NCBI GenBank assembly: GCA_903870995.1
Contig: CAIQFD010000008.1
Span: 1-64,000 of the forward strand
DNA: 64,000 nucleotides
Direction: 5' to 3'
DNA from: an uncultured Methylophilaceae bacterium
GTDB lineage: Bacteria > Pseudomonadota > Gammaproteobacteria > Burkholderiales > Methylophilaceae
The translations under genes and the position numbers were made by a program. Below are positions 1 to 9,251 of the stretch, piece by piece. Under the pieces are notes generated by a model. It was not told where the DNA came from, did not search any database, and saw only the letters and a list, made by a program, of their open reading frames with translations. Numbering within the stretch: position 1 is the stretch's first letter; every line of letters begins with the position of its first letter.

Positions 1-28
1 ACATTTAAATTCTTGGTTTAAAATACAT

Positions 29-113
29 TGGTGGAGGGGGAAGGATTCGAACCTTCGTACTCTGAGAGAACGGATTTACAGTCCGTCGCCTTTAACCACT
101 CGGCCACCCCTCC
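29..113 (-). tRNA. tRNA-Tyr (anticodon GUA)
   Basis: Minus strand reads GGAGGGGTGGCCGAG...CGGACTGTAAATCCG...GGTTCGAATCCTTCCCCCTCCACCA; long variable arm and encoded CCA. Confidence 0.96.
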
Positions 114-127
114 AAACCGAACCCGAG

Positions 128-156
128 ATTATGCAGATATTCGCAGTCAGTGTCAA
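128..156 (-). promoter_or_regulatory. Sigma70-type promoter for tRNA-Tyr
   Basis: Minus strand TTGACA (151-156), 17 bp spacer, CATAAT (128-133), followed by GC-rich discriminator CTCGGG. Confidence 0.7.
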
Positions 157-203
157 TGCCAATATTACGTATTCATGTGACTTTTATATACGTACCATCT
201 ACG

Positions 204-1364
204 TCACTTAAGATTGGGTGGCTTAAGCTCTGGGTAAGCTTTAACGTATATCTCCAAATCAGGATCTAGCGTGTTCCAATTGATAGTTCTTGCGACCATC
301 TTGTAAATAAAATTCACCACTGAGTTTCTATGTTGGCAGTAATTACTTAAGGGGACCATCTCATTGCCCAATTCAATCTTTGGTGCATAGCCAGTTTGCC
401 CACTTTGAATTGAAGTTGCGCCCACACTATAAGACCACTCAACTGCGGCGTCCCAAAGCCTAAAATACAAGAACCATTCTTTTGGCTGACTATAATCAAT
501 ACCAATAAACTTATTCACCACATGCTCACCAAGCTTGAAACAGAGCATAAAAGACAGCATCTCTTTGGATTGGTTTTTCCGCAGAACGACATAATAAGAA
601 TTCTCATGTCGAGATATCTCATTAAAGAATTGACGGTTCAACTGCTCGAATTTCGTATTCCCTTTTTCGTAGGTCTGCCAAAACAAACCAAATATCTCAT
701 CCATCACATCCGTACTTGGCTGGGCAATCACCTCTACATAAACCGGCGCTTCGTTTGCCTGTTTCATCTTCTTTTTCAGCTTATTCCGACGCGAAGCCTT
801 TAGCGAGGCCACATAGTCATTTTTACTTTTACCATCCAAACGCAAGCTAGTCCCAGGAAAACTGACGAGATGGAATAAGCTACCATCCTTCAATAAAGGA
901 TTTAGCGCAGATCCTTGATCATCTGCAAAATCCTTCCAAACGCGCATCGTTGCGCCTAGCGCATCTGCCTGAATACGCATTGATTTATTGATGCACGCAA
1001 AAATCTCAAATACATCTTGCCCTGACACACAGCCAACTCGTCCCTCATCACTACATGGCGAGCCAATAAAGAAAGTGCGCTGATAAAGCAAGGAAGGGAA
1101 AATCTTACCCAATACACTAAATACAGGCAGCAGCGCTGGGGGAATCACTAATGCAATTGGCACATCCATTAAAAATGCTGGCGCAATCGCCACTGGTTTA
1201 TTGTTATATGAAACGAGTCCATACATAAACTTGAATTGGTCATCTAAGCCTGCACGCTCTAGTGCCGCATACCACCACTTACCTTCGTAAGGCGCAGCAA
1301 AGCATTTCTGCCATAGATCCTCAGGAATATCCTCCACCGACTGATGCCACTCTATTTTATACAT
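204..1364 (-). CDS. FemAB/GNAT-like acyltransferase family protein
   Basis: ORF 204..1415; internal Met (MYKIEWHQSV) at 1364 overlaps the upstream gene's stop and is the more plausible start; C-terminal GNAT/peptidoglycan-recognition-like fold by family resemblance. Confidence 0.6.
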   Translation of the reverse strand: MYKIEWHQSVEDIPEDLWQKCFAAPYEGKWWYAALERAGLDDQFKFMYGLVSYNNKPVAIAPAFLMDVPIALVIPPALLPVFSVLGKIFPSLLYQRTFFIGSPCSDEGRVGCVSGQDVFEIFACINKSMRIQADALGATMRVWKDFADDQGSALNPLLKDGSLFHLVSFPGTSLRLDGKSKNDYVASLKASRRNKLKKKMKQANEAPVYVEVIAQPSTDVMDEIFGLFWQTYEKGNTKFEQLNRQFFNEISRHENSYYVVLRKNQSKEMLSFMLCFKLGEHVVNKFIGIDYSQPKEWFLYFRLWDAAVEWSYSVGATSIQSGQTGYAPKIELGNEMVPLSNYCQHRNSVVNFIYKMVARTINWNTLDPDLEIYVKAYPELKPPNLK

Positions 1365-2598
1365 GTGATACTTGCTCCGAAATAACGTCGCATATTTTAG
1401 CGAAATCTCGCTCACTCAACCAAACGCAATTCGTCACAATCAAGGTTTTTGAAGCGAATGCCTGAGCATTAGGGATGTTGGCTTCTAGAAAGTAAGGTGT
1501 CAAATAACCATAATCTTTTAACGCATGGATAAATAGCCGACCTACGCCTAAACCTTTATTCCAGAGCTGTTTCAGAACAGCATCACGGACCACTTCAGTC
1601 GGCATTAATAAAATAAAGAATGGCCATACACCCTCACCACCTACAATGTCATGCATTACCTGAACGTTTGGAATTTTCTTTAATTGCTTCAACCGATTTT
1701 CAGCCAACAATTTCGTTTGCCCAATAAAACTTGGCAAACGATTCGCCGCATTCGCACCAACAAACTTGCGCCAAGCACCCACCTGATGCAGTGGAAACGT
1801 AAAGCTGCAGTCATCTCCCACCGCTTGAATTAAATTGCCTCGTTTCAACTTGCGCCTTAAATGATGTCCAAATGCCAACCCCATTCCAACAGGTCGATAA
1901 AGCATGTAATAGCCAGCCAACTCCACAATGCGTCGCGCTTCCAAGAAACGTTTAGACGGTAGTGCACCACTTGTCCGTCTCAAAGCCTCTCGAAGCATTG
2001 GGTTTTCACTCACAACACAACCGCCAGCAAATATTGTGAGTCCTTTGCCAACGCCTAAACTAAAAAATCCTATATCACCAAATCTGCCAACAGCTTTGTC
2101 ATTCAAATGAGCCCCCATCGACTGCGCGGCATCCTCAATCACGAAAGCACCAACATTCCTTGCAATGGCTATTGTTTTTTGAACATCGGCCACGCGCCCA
2201 GCAAGATGGGTATGAACGACAGCCAACGTTTCATTATTAACGACAGTTTTAAGAGCGCTTTCACAAAAGTCAAAATGACCTGGGCGTGAGTCGGCAAGAA
2301 CTGGAATGAGGTTCGCTTTAAGCACTGCAAGGGCAACCCAAGGACACGTGTAAGCACTAATCACTACATACTTTCTGTCACTTAATGTTTTTATGGCCTC
2401 TAATGCGACGACCAATGCTGCCGTTCCAGAACATTCAATCTGAACCTCATCAACGCCAATAAAATCGGCAATTTTTTGCTCAAGAGAGTGTTTAGGGTTA
2501 CGGGAAAAAATCTGGGGAATAAAGTCACGCCAAGAGAGCGCTAAACCAGCTGTAGGAGATGCTTCAGTGATTTTCAACATTTTCTTGCTCAGCCTCAC
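1357..2598 (-). CDS. DegT/DnrJ/EryC1/StrS-family PLP-dependent aminotransferase
   Basis: ORF 413 aa; ECSGTAALVVALEA, VIEDAAQSMGA, and FFSLGVGKGLTIFAGG with the PLP lysine retained. Confidence 0.85.
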   Translation of the reverse strand: MRLSKKMLKITEASPTAGLALSWRDFIPQIFSRNPKHSLEQKIADFIGVDEVQIECSGTAALVVALEAIKTLSDRKYVVISAYTCPWVALAVLKANLIPVLADSRPGHFDFCESALKTVVNNETLAVVHTHLAGRVADVQKTIAIARNVGAFVIEDAAQSMGAHLNDKAVGRFGDIGFFSLGVGKGLTIFAGGCVVSENPMLREALRRTSGALPSKRFLEARRIVELAGYYMLYRPVGMGLAFGHHLRRKLKRGNLIQAVGDDCSFTFPLHQVGAWRKFVGANAANRLPSFIGQTKLLAENRLKQLKKIPNVQVMHDIVGGEGVWPFFILLMPTEVVRDAVLKQLWNKGLGVGRLFIHALKDYGYLTPYFLEANIPNAQAFASKTLIVTNCVWLSERDFAKICDVISEQVSHV

Positions 2599-2959
2599 TA
2601 AAGCTCAAACAGATAATACCGATCACAATTAATAAAGCCCCAACAATTTGCATGGGCGCAAGTCGGTCTCCAAAATAAACAGCCGAAACAACCAAGACCA
2701 AGACCACCTCTAGGTGGGATGCGGCGAAGGCTGGGCCGACCGGCGCGTGTTTGAGCAATGTCATCCATGCAACAAATGAGCCCAAATAACCCAAAACAGC
2801 ACCATATATCCAAGGCTGAGAGAATATGGATAAGAACCAATCCAAGTGCATGACAAAATCACCACCATGGTTTGAAGCCAGCTTAAACGATATCTGCGTC
2901 AAGGTGTCGCATAACATTAAGGCGGAAAAACCAATCATATAGAATCTGGTTTTTTTCAT
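2564..2959 (-). CDS. Small EamA/SMR-like (ArnE/ArnF-type) membrane protein
   Basis: 131 aa, four hydrophobic segments; GPAFAASHLEVVLVLVVSAVYFGDRLAPMQIVGALLIVIGI typical of single-domain EamA. Confidence 0.75.
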   Translation of the reverse strand: MKKTRFYMIGFSALMLCDTLTQISFKLASNHGGDFVMHLDWFLSIFSQPWIYGAVLGYLGSFVAWMTLLKHAPVGPAFAASHLEVVLVLVVSAVYFGDRLAPMQIVGALLIVIGIICLSFSEAEQENVENH

Positions 2960-3318
2960 GCATACAACCCAACAAAAATAACGCCAATTGTTATTAAGGC
3001 CATCCCCATTAATCGCATACGATCCAATCGTTCCTTAAAGACCAATCGACCTGCGATAACAATAGACACCATATTGATTGCGCCCAATAACACGCCCTGG
3101 GACAAAGATAGCACTGAAAGAAAAGCTAGCCAAACGACAAATTCGAGACAGAAACAAACAATCCCAACCCACAAAGGAAATGAGCCGAACATAGATTTCC
3201 AGCGTTTAATTTCTGTTGATTCTTGTTGATCAGCTGTCGCAGCAAACTTAAGCGCAACGTGCCCAACGGTATCGAGTGTTACATTGATAACCCAAATTAA
3301 AATCGCGATTGATGACAA
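2956..3318 (-). CDS. Small EamA/SMR-like (ArnE/ArnF-type) membrane protein
   Basis: 120 aa, TTG start; four hydrophobic segments; FKERLDRMRLMGMALITIGVIFVG typical of EamA C-terminus; 4-nt overlap with next gene. Confidence 0.75.
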   Translation of the reverse strand: MSSIAILIWVINVTLDTVGHVALKFAATADQQESTEIKRWKSMFGSFPLWVGIVCFCLEFVVWLAFLSVLSLSQGVLLGAINMVSIVIAGRLVFKERLDRMRLMGMALITIGVIFVGLYA

Positions 3319-3346
3319 TAGATTTAGCTTAGGGTGATTAAGGGGG

Positions 3347-3422
3347 TGGTGCCGAATGTCGGAATCGAACTGACGACCTTCGCATTACAAGTGCGCTGCT
3401 CTACCAACTGAGCTAATTCGGC
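3347..3422 (-). tRNA. tRNA-Thr (anticodon UGU)
   Basis: Minus strand GCCGAATTAGCTCAGTTGGTAGAGCAGCGCACTTGTAATGCGAAGGTCGTCAGTTCGATTCCGACATTCGGCACCA; canonical cloverleaf. Confidence 0.97.
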
Positions 3423-3457
3423 AAGTATTAATTAATCAACTACATTTACAACGGACG

Positions 3458-3877
3458 CTATTTTACCAACTTTAGGGTGGTTTTTTTCACTTCTGATGAA
3501 ATATTTTTTTCTTTTTTTTCAGGGGAGTCTATGTCATTGTTTTTTATTTGATTTGCATCCTCAGGCAACACTTCAAAAAACATTCCCTGCCCATTTTCTC
3601 TGGCAAAAATGCCTTTTACTGCACTGATTGGAACATATATATTATTTGAAGCACCTGAAAATCGCGCCGAAAAAGTAATCGCTTCGTTAGTAAAATACAA
3701 ATCCTTTGTGGCCGAATGATTAAGATTTAAAACAATCTCACCATCTTTAACGTAAGCCATCGGAACTCTAGTTTGCGCATTAACCTCAACCAAGAGATGG
3801 GGCGTCAATTGATTATCAACGCACCACTCATGAATTGCCCTAATCATATAAGGCTTGGTTGAGCTAAATTCAGCCAT
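3458..3877 (-). CDS. sspB: ClpXP protease specificity-enhancing factor SspB
   Basis: 139 aa; STKPYMIRAIHEWCVDNQLTPHLLVEV; adjacent to sspA. Confidence 0.92.
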   Translation of the reverse strand: MAEFSSTKPYMIRAIHEWCVDNQLTPHLLVEVNAQTRVPMAYVKDGEIVLNLNHSATKDLYFTNEAITFSARFSGASNNIYVPISAVKGIFARENGQGMFFEVLPEDANQIKNNDIDSPEKKEKNISSEVKKTTLKLVK

Positions 3878-3880
3878 TTT

Positions 3881-4480
3881 TTACTTACGCATCGCTTTTT
3901 CAGATGGCGTCATTGCTTCAATATAAGCTGGGCGAGAGAAAATGCGTTCTGCATATTTCAACAACGGCGCAGCCTGTTTTGGCAATTCAATACCATAATG
4001 ACCCAAACGCCATAATAATGGAGCAATCGCCACATCTAGCATTGAGAACTCGTCACCCAAAATATATTCTTGCTTGCTAAACAAAGGAACGATTTGCGTT
4101 AAATTATCACGAATCGTTGCACGCGCCTTATCAGCAGCTTTTTGGTTGTCCGACTCAAGGTCTTTAATATGATCAAATAACTGCTCTTCAAAATTGTGAA
4201 GAAATAAACGTGCACGCGCACGCATAACAGGATCAGCAGGCATCAATTGTGGATGTGGGAAACGCTCATCAATGTACTCATTGATGATATTTGCTTGCTC
4301 TAACACCAAGTCACGCTCAACCAATACTGGCACAGTGTTATGTGGATTAATCACTGCCAGATCTTCTGGCTTATTTGCCAAATCAACATCAATGACTTGA
4401 AAGTCCATGCCCTTTTCGAACAATACGATACGGCAACGATGGCTATATGGATCGGTAGTACCTGAATAAAGTGTCATCAT
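3881..4480 (-). CDS. sspA: Stringent starvation protein A (GST-fold)
   Basis: MMTLYSGTTDPYSHRCRIVLFEKGMDFQVIDVDL; likely start at 4480 or 4477 rather than 4537. Confidence 0.93.
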   Translation of the reverse strand: MMTLYSGTTDPYSHRCRIVLFEKGMDFQVIDVDLANKPEDLAVINPHNTVPVLVERDLVLEQANIINEYIDERFPHPQLMPADPVMRARARLFLHNFEEQLFDHIKDLESDNQKAADKARATIRDNLTQIVPLFSKQEYILGDEFSMLDVAIAPLLWRLGHYGIELPKQAAPLLKYAERIFSRPAYIEAMTPSEKAMRK

Positions 4481-4509
4481 AATTTTGGTTCCTCGCTTGC
4501 AAAAAGCAA

Positions 4510-4545
4510 AACGGGAAGTACTGCCGAAAAGCAGCACCCCCCGTT
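4510..4545 (-). terminator. Possible terminator/attenuator hairpin between petC and sspA
   Basis: AACGGG...CCCGTT stem with internal pairing, followed by T-rich sequence on the minus strand. Confidence 0.4.
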
Positions 4546-4556
4546 AACTTGTTATT

Positions 4557-5267
4557 TTAGTGTATATCTTTCCAGAATTCTTTTTTCAAATAGTATGTCA
4601 GTACAAACAATAGGCCCAAAAAGGCCAGCACCAATAAACCAAGATGCTTGTCACGTTCTTTATATGGCTCAGCCATAAAGACTAAATAGTTAACCAAATC
4701 TGCGATTGTCTCATCGTATTCTGCCGGCGTCATCGTACCTTGCTTCTCAAGCACTAAGTGATGTGTTTCAGTTTTTTCATCAACCTTTAATACTTGCTCA
4801 CCTTGCAAACTCCAAAGGACGTGCGGCATTGCAACTTTGTCGTAAACCACATTATTCCAACCCGTAGGTCGCGTATCATCACGGTAAAAACCGCGTAAAT
4901 AACTATAAAGCCAATCTGCACCGCGCGCACGAGCCTCAACTGACAAATCTGGAGGCGTTGCACCAAACCAAGCTTTAGCATCGGCTTTTTGGATAGCAAC
5001 AGTCATCGTGTCGCCAACCTTTTCACCAGCAAACATTAAGTTTTCTTTGATTTGTGCATCAGTTAAACCAATATCTTGCAAACGGTTATATCGCATATAG
5101 GCTGCGCTATGACAATTTAAGCAATAGTTAACAAACACTTTTGCGCCGCGCTGCAATGAAGCTTGGTTATTAGGATCGATAGGCGCATGGTCAAGCTTCA
5201 CGCCTTCGTTTGCTATTACCGTTAAAGGTAATAGCAAGGCTAAAACAAATAAAAATTTAGTTTTCAT
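4557..5267 (-). CDS. petC: Ubiquinol-cytochrome c reductase cytochrome c1
   Basis: CLNCHSAAYMRYNR heme motif, C-terminal TM anchor; petABC order. Confidence 0.95.
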   Translation of the reverse strand: MKTKFLFVLALLLPLTVIANEGVKLDHAPIDPNNQASLQRGAKVFVNYCLNCHSAAYMRYNRLQDIGLTDAQIKENLMFAGEKVGDTMTVAIQKADAKAWFGATPPDLSVEARARGADWLYSYLRGFYRDDTRPTGWNNVVYDKVAMPHVLWSLQGEQVLKVDEKTETHHLVLEKQGTMTPAEYDETIADLVNYLVFMAEPYKERDKHLGLLVLAFLGLLFVLTYYLKKEFWKDIH

Positions 5268-6562
5268 TATGCTGTTACCCTTTCTGGCACTGGCTTAGTC
5301 TTATCTTTTTTGGTGTACCAAGGCATCAAGGCAAAGAATGAGAAGTAAACCAAACTAAAGATTCTCGCTACAACTGTTGCACGATCTGCACCACCAACAA
5401 TCAATGTCTCAGGTGAAAACTGACCCCATACGTTTGATGGCTCAGTACCCAAGTAACCCAAGATTACAAAGCTCACCACAAAAGCTGCCAGCCATTTTTT
5501 ATATAAAGTACCGCGATAGCGAATTGATTTCACTGGACTACGATCTAGCCAAGGCAAGAACGCGAAGCTCACCACTGACAAGCCCATCGCAGCCACTCCA
5601 GGGAACTGTGAGTTCAAAATTGGCGGTACTGCGCGCAAGATTGAATAGTAAGGTGTGAAATACCAAACTGGTGCAATATGCGGTGGCGTTTTCAATGGAT
5701 CTGCTGGGATAAAGTTATTTGCTTCAAGGAAATAACCGCCCATCTCAGGTGCAAAGAAAATAATCGCAGAGAACACAATCAAGAAAACTGACACGCCCAT
5801 TAAATCTTTAACGGTGTAGTAAGGATGGAATGCAATACCATCTAATGGAATGTGTGTTTTTGGATCTTTATGTTTTTTAATCTCAACACCGTCAGGATTA
5901 TTAGAGCCGACTTCATGCAATGCAATCAAGTGCGCAACAACAAGACCCAACAAAACTAGTGGCAAGGCAATCACATGGAATGCGAAGAAACGATTAAGCG
6001 TTGCATCAGAAACCGTGTAATCCCCACGCAACCAGAGCGAAATATCTGGACCGATGAATGGAATAGAAGTGAACAAGTTAATAATCACTTGCGCGCCCCA
6101 ATAAGACATTTGCCCCCAAGGCAATAGGTAGCCAAAGAACGCTTCTCCCATCAACACCAAGAAAATGCCTACACCAAACAACCAAATTAATTCGCGAGGC
6201 GCTTTGTAAGAACCATACATCAAGCCGCGAAACATGTGCAAATAAACAACCACGAAGAACATTGACGCGCCAGTGGAGTGCATATAACGAATCAAGCGAC
6301 CCCATGAAACATCTCGCATGATGTATTCAACTGAAGCAAAAGCTAACGAAGCCTCTGGCTTATAGTTCATGGTTAGAAAGATGCCCGTTAGAATTTGTAT
6401 CACTAAAACAAGCGTTGCTAATGCACCAAAGAAGTACCAAAAATTGAAATTCTTAGGTGCATAATATTCAGTGACATGCGCTTTAAGCGTTGAGCTCAAA
6501 GGAAATCGAGCATCAATCCAACCCAATAAGCCTTTAGAATCTTGTTGATTGCTGTTAGCCAT
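5267..6562 (-). CDS. petB: Ubiquinol-cytochrome c reductase cytochrome b
   Basis: 431 aa multi-TM; cytochrome b motifs incl. PPHIAPVWYFTPYYSILRAVP. Confidence 0.97.
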   Translation of the reverse strand: MANSNQQDSKGLLGWIDARFPLSSTLKAHVTEYYAPKNFNFWYFFGALATLVLVIQILTGIFLTMNYKPEASLAFASVEYIMRDVSWGRLIRYMHSTGASMFFVVVYLHMFRGLMYGSYKAPRELIWLFGVGIFLVLMGEAFFGYLLPWGQMSYWGAQVIINLFTSIPFIGPDISLWLRGDYTVSDATLNRFFAFHVIALPLVLLGLVVAHLIALHEVGSNNPDGVEIKKHKDPKTHIPLDGIAFHPYYTVKDLMGVSVFLIVFSAIIFFAPEMGGYFLEANNFIPADPLKTPPHIAPVWYFTPYYSILRAVPPILNSQFPGVAAMGLSVVSFAFLPWLDRSPVKSIRYRGTLYKKWLAAFVVSFVILGYLGTEPSNVWGQFSPETLIVGGADRATVVARIFSLVYFSFFALMPWYTKKDKTKPVPERVTA

Positions 6563-7161
6563 TATGCAACTCCCTTATCGTCAGCACCGATCAGGAGTAC
6601 TGAGTCACTGATATATTTATGTGGTGGAACAACCAAGTTAATCGGCGCTGGAGACCCCTTAAATACGCGCCCTGCCAAATCAAATTTAGATCCATGACAT
6701 GGACAGAAAAAACCACCCGGCCAATCAGCGCCCATATCGGCACCCGTTTGTAATTTTGGCGATGGAGAACAGCCCAAGTGAGTACAGATACCAACCAGCA
6801 CCATGATATTTGATTTAATCGCACGCGCTGGGTTCACACAGTAATCTGGCTGCTGACTAGTCACTTCTAATTTGGGATCTGATAATTTATCGTCGTGCGT
6901 AGCCAAGGTATCCAACATCGCCTGATTGCGATTCACAATCCAAACAGGCTTACCGCGCCACTCAACCGTAATCATTGAACCTGGTTCAATTTTGCTGATA
7001 TCAGCCTCAACTGGTGCACCAGCAGCTTTAGCACGCTCGCTAGGCATCATGCTAGTAACGAAAGGTACCGCAACAGCTGCTGCCGCTACACCACCCGCAA
7101 CTGAAGTTGCAGCAATTAGAAACTTGCGCTTACTCTGATCTACTTCTTGATTCGCCATCAC
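6562..7161 (-). CDS. petA: Ubiquinol-cytochrome c reductase Rieske iron-sulfur subunit
   Basis: CTHLGCSP and CPCHGSKFD Rieske motifs; TM N-terminus. Confidence 0.97.
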   Translation of the reverse strand: MMANQEVDQSKRKFLIAATSVAGGVAAAAVAVPFVTSMMPSERAKAAGAPVEADISKIEPGSMITVEWRGKPVWIVNRNQAMLDTLATHDDKLSDPKLEVTSQQPDYCVNPARAIKSNIMVLVGICTHLGCSPSPKLQTGADMGADWPGGFFCPCHGSKFDLAGRVFKGSPAPINLVVPPHKYISDSVLLIGADDKGVA

Positions 7162-7303
7162 ATGTCCTTAATTTCTAAACTACATTGACGCTACATTAAA
7201 TTTAACCTCCCATTTTACAGGTTTCAATTGAAAACTTAAACCCTTGAGGACGTTAATTTATGCCGCTTCTATCAAAATTGATCAATTGAATTTAATCGAT
7301 AGT

Positions 7304-8062
7304 TCAAACAGGATTGTGGATATCAATAAATTCATGTGCTAATCCAAACTGGCCAGCAAGATGTTCGCCTAATGCTTTAATGCCATAGCGTTCAGTAGCG
7401 TGGTGCCCTGCGGCAATATAAGCCACTCCAGACTCCATAGCCAAATGTACTGTTTGTTCAGAAATTTCACCGCTAATAAAAACGTCCACGCCTAATTCAA
7501 TCGCATCCGTGATGTATCCTTGCGCACCACCTGTACACCAAGCGATGTTTTTTACTGTGCGACTTAAATCGCCGATAACTAAAGGCGCCCTACCTAACTG
7601 CGCACCTAGATGTTCAGAAAACTTCCCTAATGTTTGCATGCCACTTAAGCTTCCCTGCGCAACTAACCCCTGATTGCCCGAGAACGCTTGCACATTCATG
7701 CCCAATACTTTTCCAAGTTGCGCATTATTGCCAAGTTCAGGATGGGCATCTAGCGGCAAATGATAGGCCAATAGACTCATCTCATTATCGAGCAAAAATT
7801 TAATACGATTGCGCTTTATCCCTACTATGCAAGCCTCTTCATTTTTCCAGAAGTATCCATGATGGACGAGCACAGCATCAGCACCTGCTGACTTTGCAGC
7901 CTCTAAAAAGTCCATGCTTGCACTTACTCCCGTTACAATCTTAGCGACTTGAGATTTACCCTCAACTTGCAAGCCATTCGGGCAGTAATCGGCAAATTTT
8001 TCTACCTGCAAAAATTGTCGGGTATAATTTACTAATTGTTTTAGTTCCATTTTTGATTCCAC
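7304..8062 (-). CDS. Nif3-like dinuclear metal center hexameric protein
   Basis: VHHGYFWKNE, AYHLPLDAHPELGNNAQLG, AAGHHATERYG; start may be 8050. Confidence 0.92.
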   Translation of the reverse strand: MESKMELKQLVNYTRQFLQVEKFADYCPNGLQVEGKSQVAKIVTGVSASMDFLEAAKSAGADAVLVHHGYFWKNEEACIVGIKRNRIKFLLDNEMSLLAYHLPLDAHPELGNNAQLGKVLGMNVQAFSGNQGLVAQGSLSGMQTLGKFSEHLGAQLGRAPLVIGDLSRTVKNIAWCTGGAQGYITDAIELGVDVFISGEISEQTVHLAMESGVAYIAAGHHATERYGIKALGEHLAGQFGLAHEFIDIHNPV

Positions 8063-8099
8063 AATTGTTACGTTAGTTATTTTTATTTTGGCAAATCAT

Positions 8100-9248
8100 A
8101 TGAAGAAGTTTTGGCTCATTTTCGCACAATCCGTCACCATAAGCCTTGCTGTTGTTTTTGTTACACAGATCTTTTACCCAAAATTACTCAATTCAAATCT
8201 TCAGTATATTGAAGACCGTATCGCGAGCCCATCACGAGAAACAAGCAATACTGGCTCTTACAGTGCAGCTGCCCAAAAGGCAATGCCATCCGTCGTCAAT
8301 ATATTTACCAGCAAAAAAAGACCAATAAACCCTCATCAGCAATTCCTTGACGACCCTCTATTCAAACGCTTCTTCGGTGATCAACTTGATGACACAGCTC
8401 AACATGACAACAGCCTGGGTTCTGGCGTAATCGTCAACGAGAATGGGCTCATCCTCACTAATCACCATGTAATTGAAGCCGCGGATGAAATTGAAGTGGC
8501 TTTAGAAGATGGCCGAACAGTGAGAGCGCATATTGTTGGCGCTGATCCAGACACTGACTTAGCCGTATTAAAAATCGACGTCAAAAATTTACCTGCAATC
8601 ACTTTTGCTGACCCAAAGAAAAACAAAGTCGGTGATGTGGTACTAGCAATCGGTAATCCTTTTGGCGTTGGGCAAACTGTAACGCAAGGCATTATTAGCG
8701 CTCTGGGACGTAATCATCTAGGCATCAGTACTTTTGAAAGCTTCATTCAAACTGACGCATCCATCAATCCAGGCAATTCTGGCGGCGCACTTATTGATGC
8801 CGATGGTAATTTAGTCGGGATCAACAGCGCCATCTACTCTCGTAATGGTGGATCAATGGGAATAGGTTTTGCTATCCCCGTTAGCATCGCAAAACAAGTC
8901 ATGGAGCAAATTGTTCGTGAGGGCAGTGTTACTCGTGGCTGGATAGGCATTGAAGCTCAAGACATCACAGCAGAGCTTGCAGATTCATTTAAACTCAAAA
9001 GTCCGCAAGGGGCTTTAATCGCAGGCATCATAAAGAATAGTCCCGCCGAACGTGCAGGATTAAAGGCTGGCGATGTATTGCTGGAGATTAACGGTCTTCA
9101 AGTGATTGATAGTAGCAACATGCTAGGACTCATTTCAGAATTAAAGCCGAACAAACAAGCGTCACTAAAAGTAGAGCGTCATCAAAAAGAGATTAATGTA
9201 CCAGTCTTGATAGGCCGCAGGCCCAAGTTGGAATCGCGTGAGCGATAG
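8100..9248 (+). CDS. HtrA/DegS-like trypsin-family serine protease with PDZ domain
   Basis: Catalytic motifs TNHHVIEAADE, DTDLAVLK, NPGNSGGAL; N-terminal TM; PDZ domain. Confidence 0.93.
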   Translation: MKKFWLIFAQSVTISLAVVFVTQIFYPKLLNSNLQYIEDRIASPSRETSNTGSYSAAAQKAMPSVVNIFTSKKRPINPHQQFLDDPLFKRFFGDQLDDTAQHDNSLGSGVIVNENGLILTNHHVIEAADEIEVALEDGRTVRAHIVGADPDTDLAVLKIDVKNLPAITFADPKKNKVGDVVLAIGNPFGVGQTVTQGIISALGRNHLGISTFESFIQTDASINPGNSGGALIDADGNLVGINSAIYSRNGGSMGIGFAIPVSIAKQVMEQIVREGSVTRGWIGIEAQDITAELADSFKLKSPQGALIAGIIKNSPAERAGLKAGDVLLEINGLQVIDSSNMLGLISELKPNKQASLKVERHQKEINVPVLIGRRPKLESRER

Positions 9249-9251
9249 GAT

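Noticed and set aside
204-3422. Mobile element or integrative island at the tRNA genes
   Set aside because: No integrase, transposase, terminal inverted repeats or duplicated tRNA 3' end seen; only gene order suggests insertion.
7276-7287. AATTGATCAATT palindrome upstream of petA
   Set aside because: Only 12 bp, AT-rich, no second copy noticed; likely chance.
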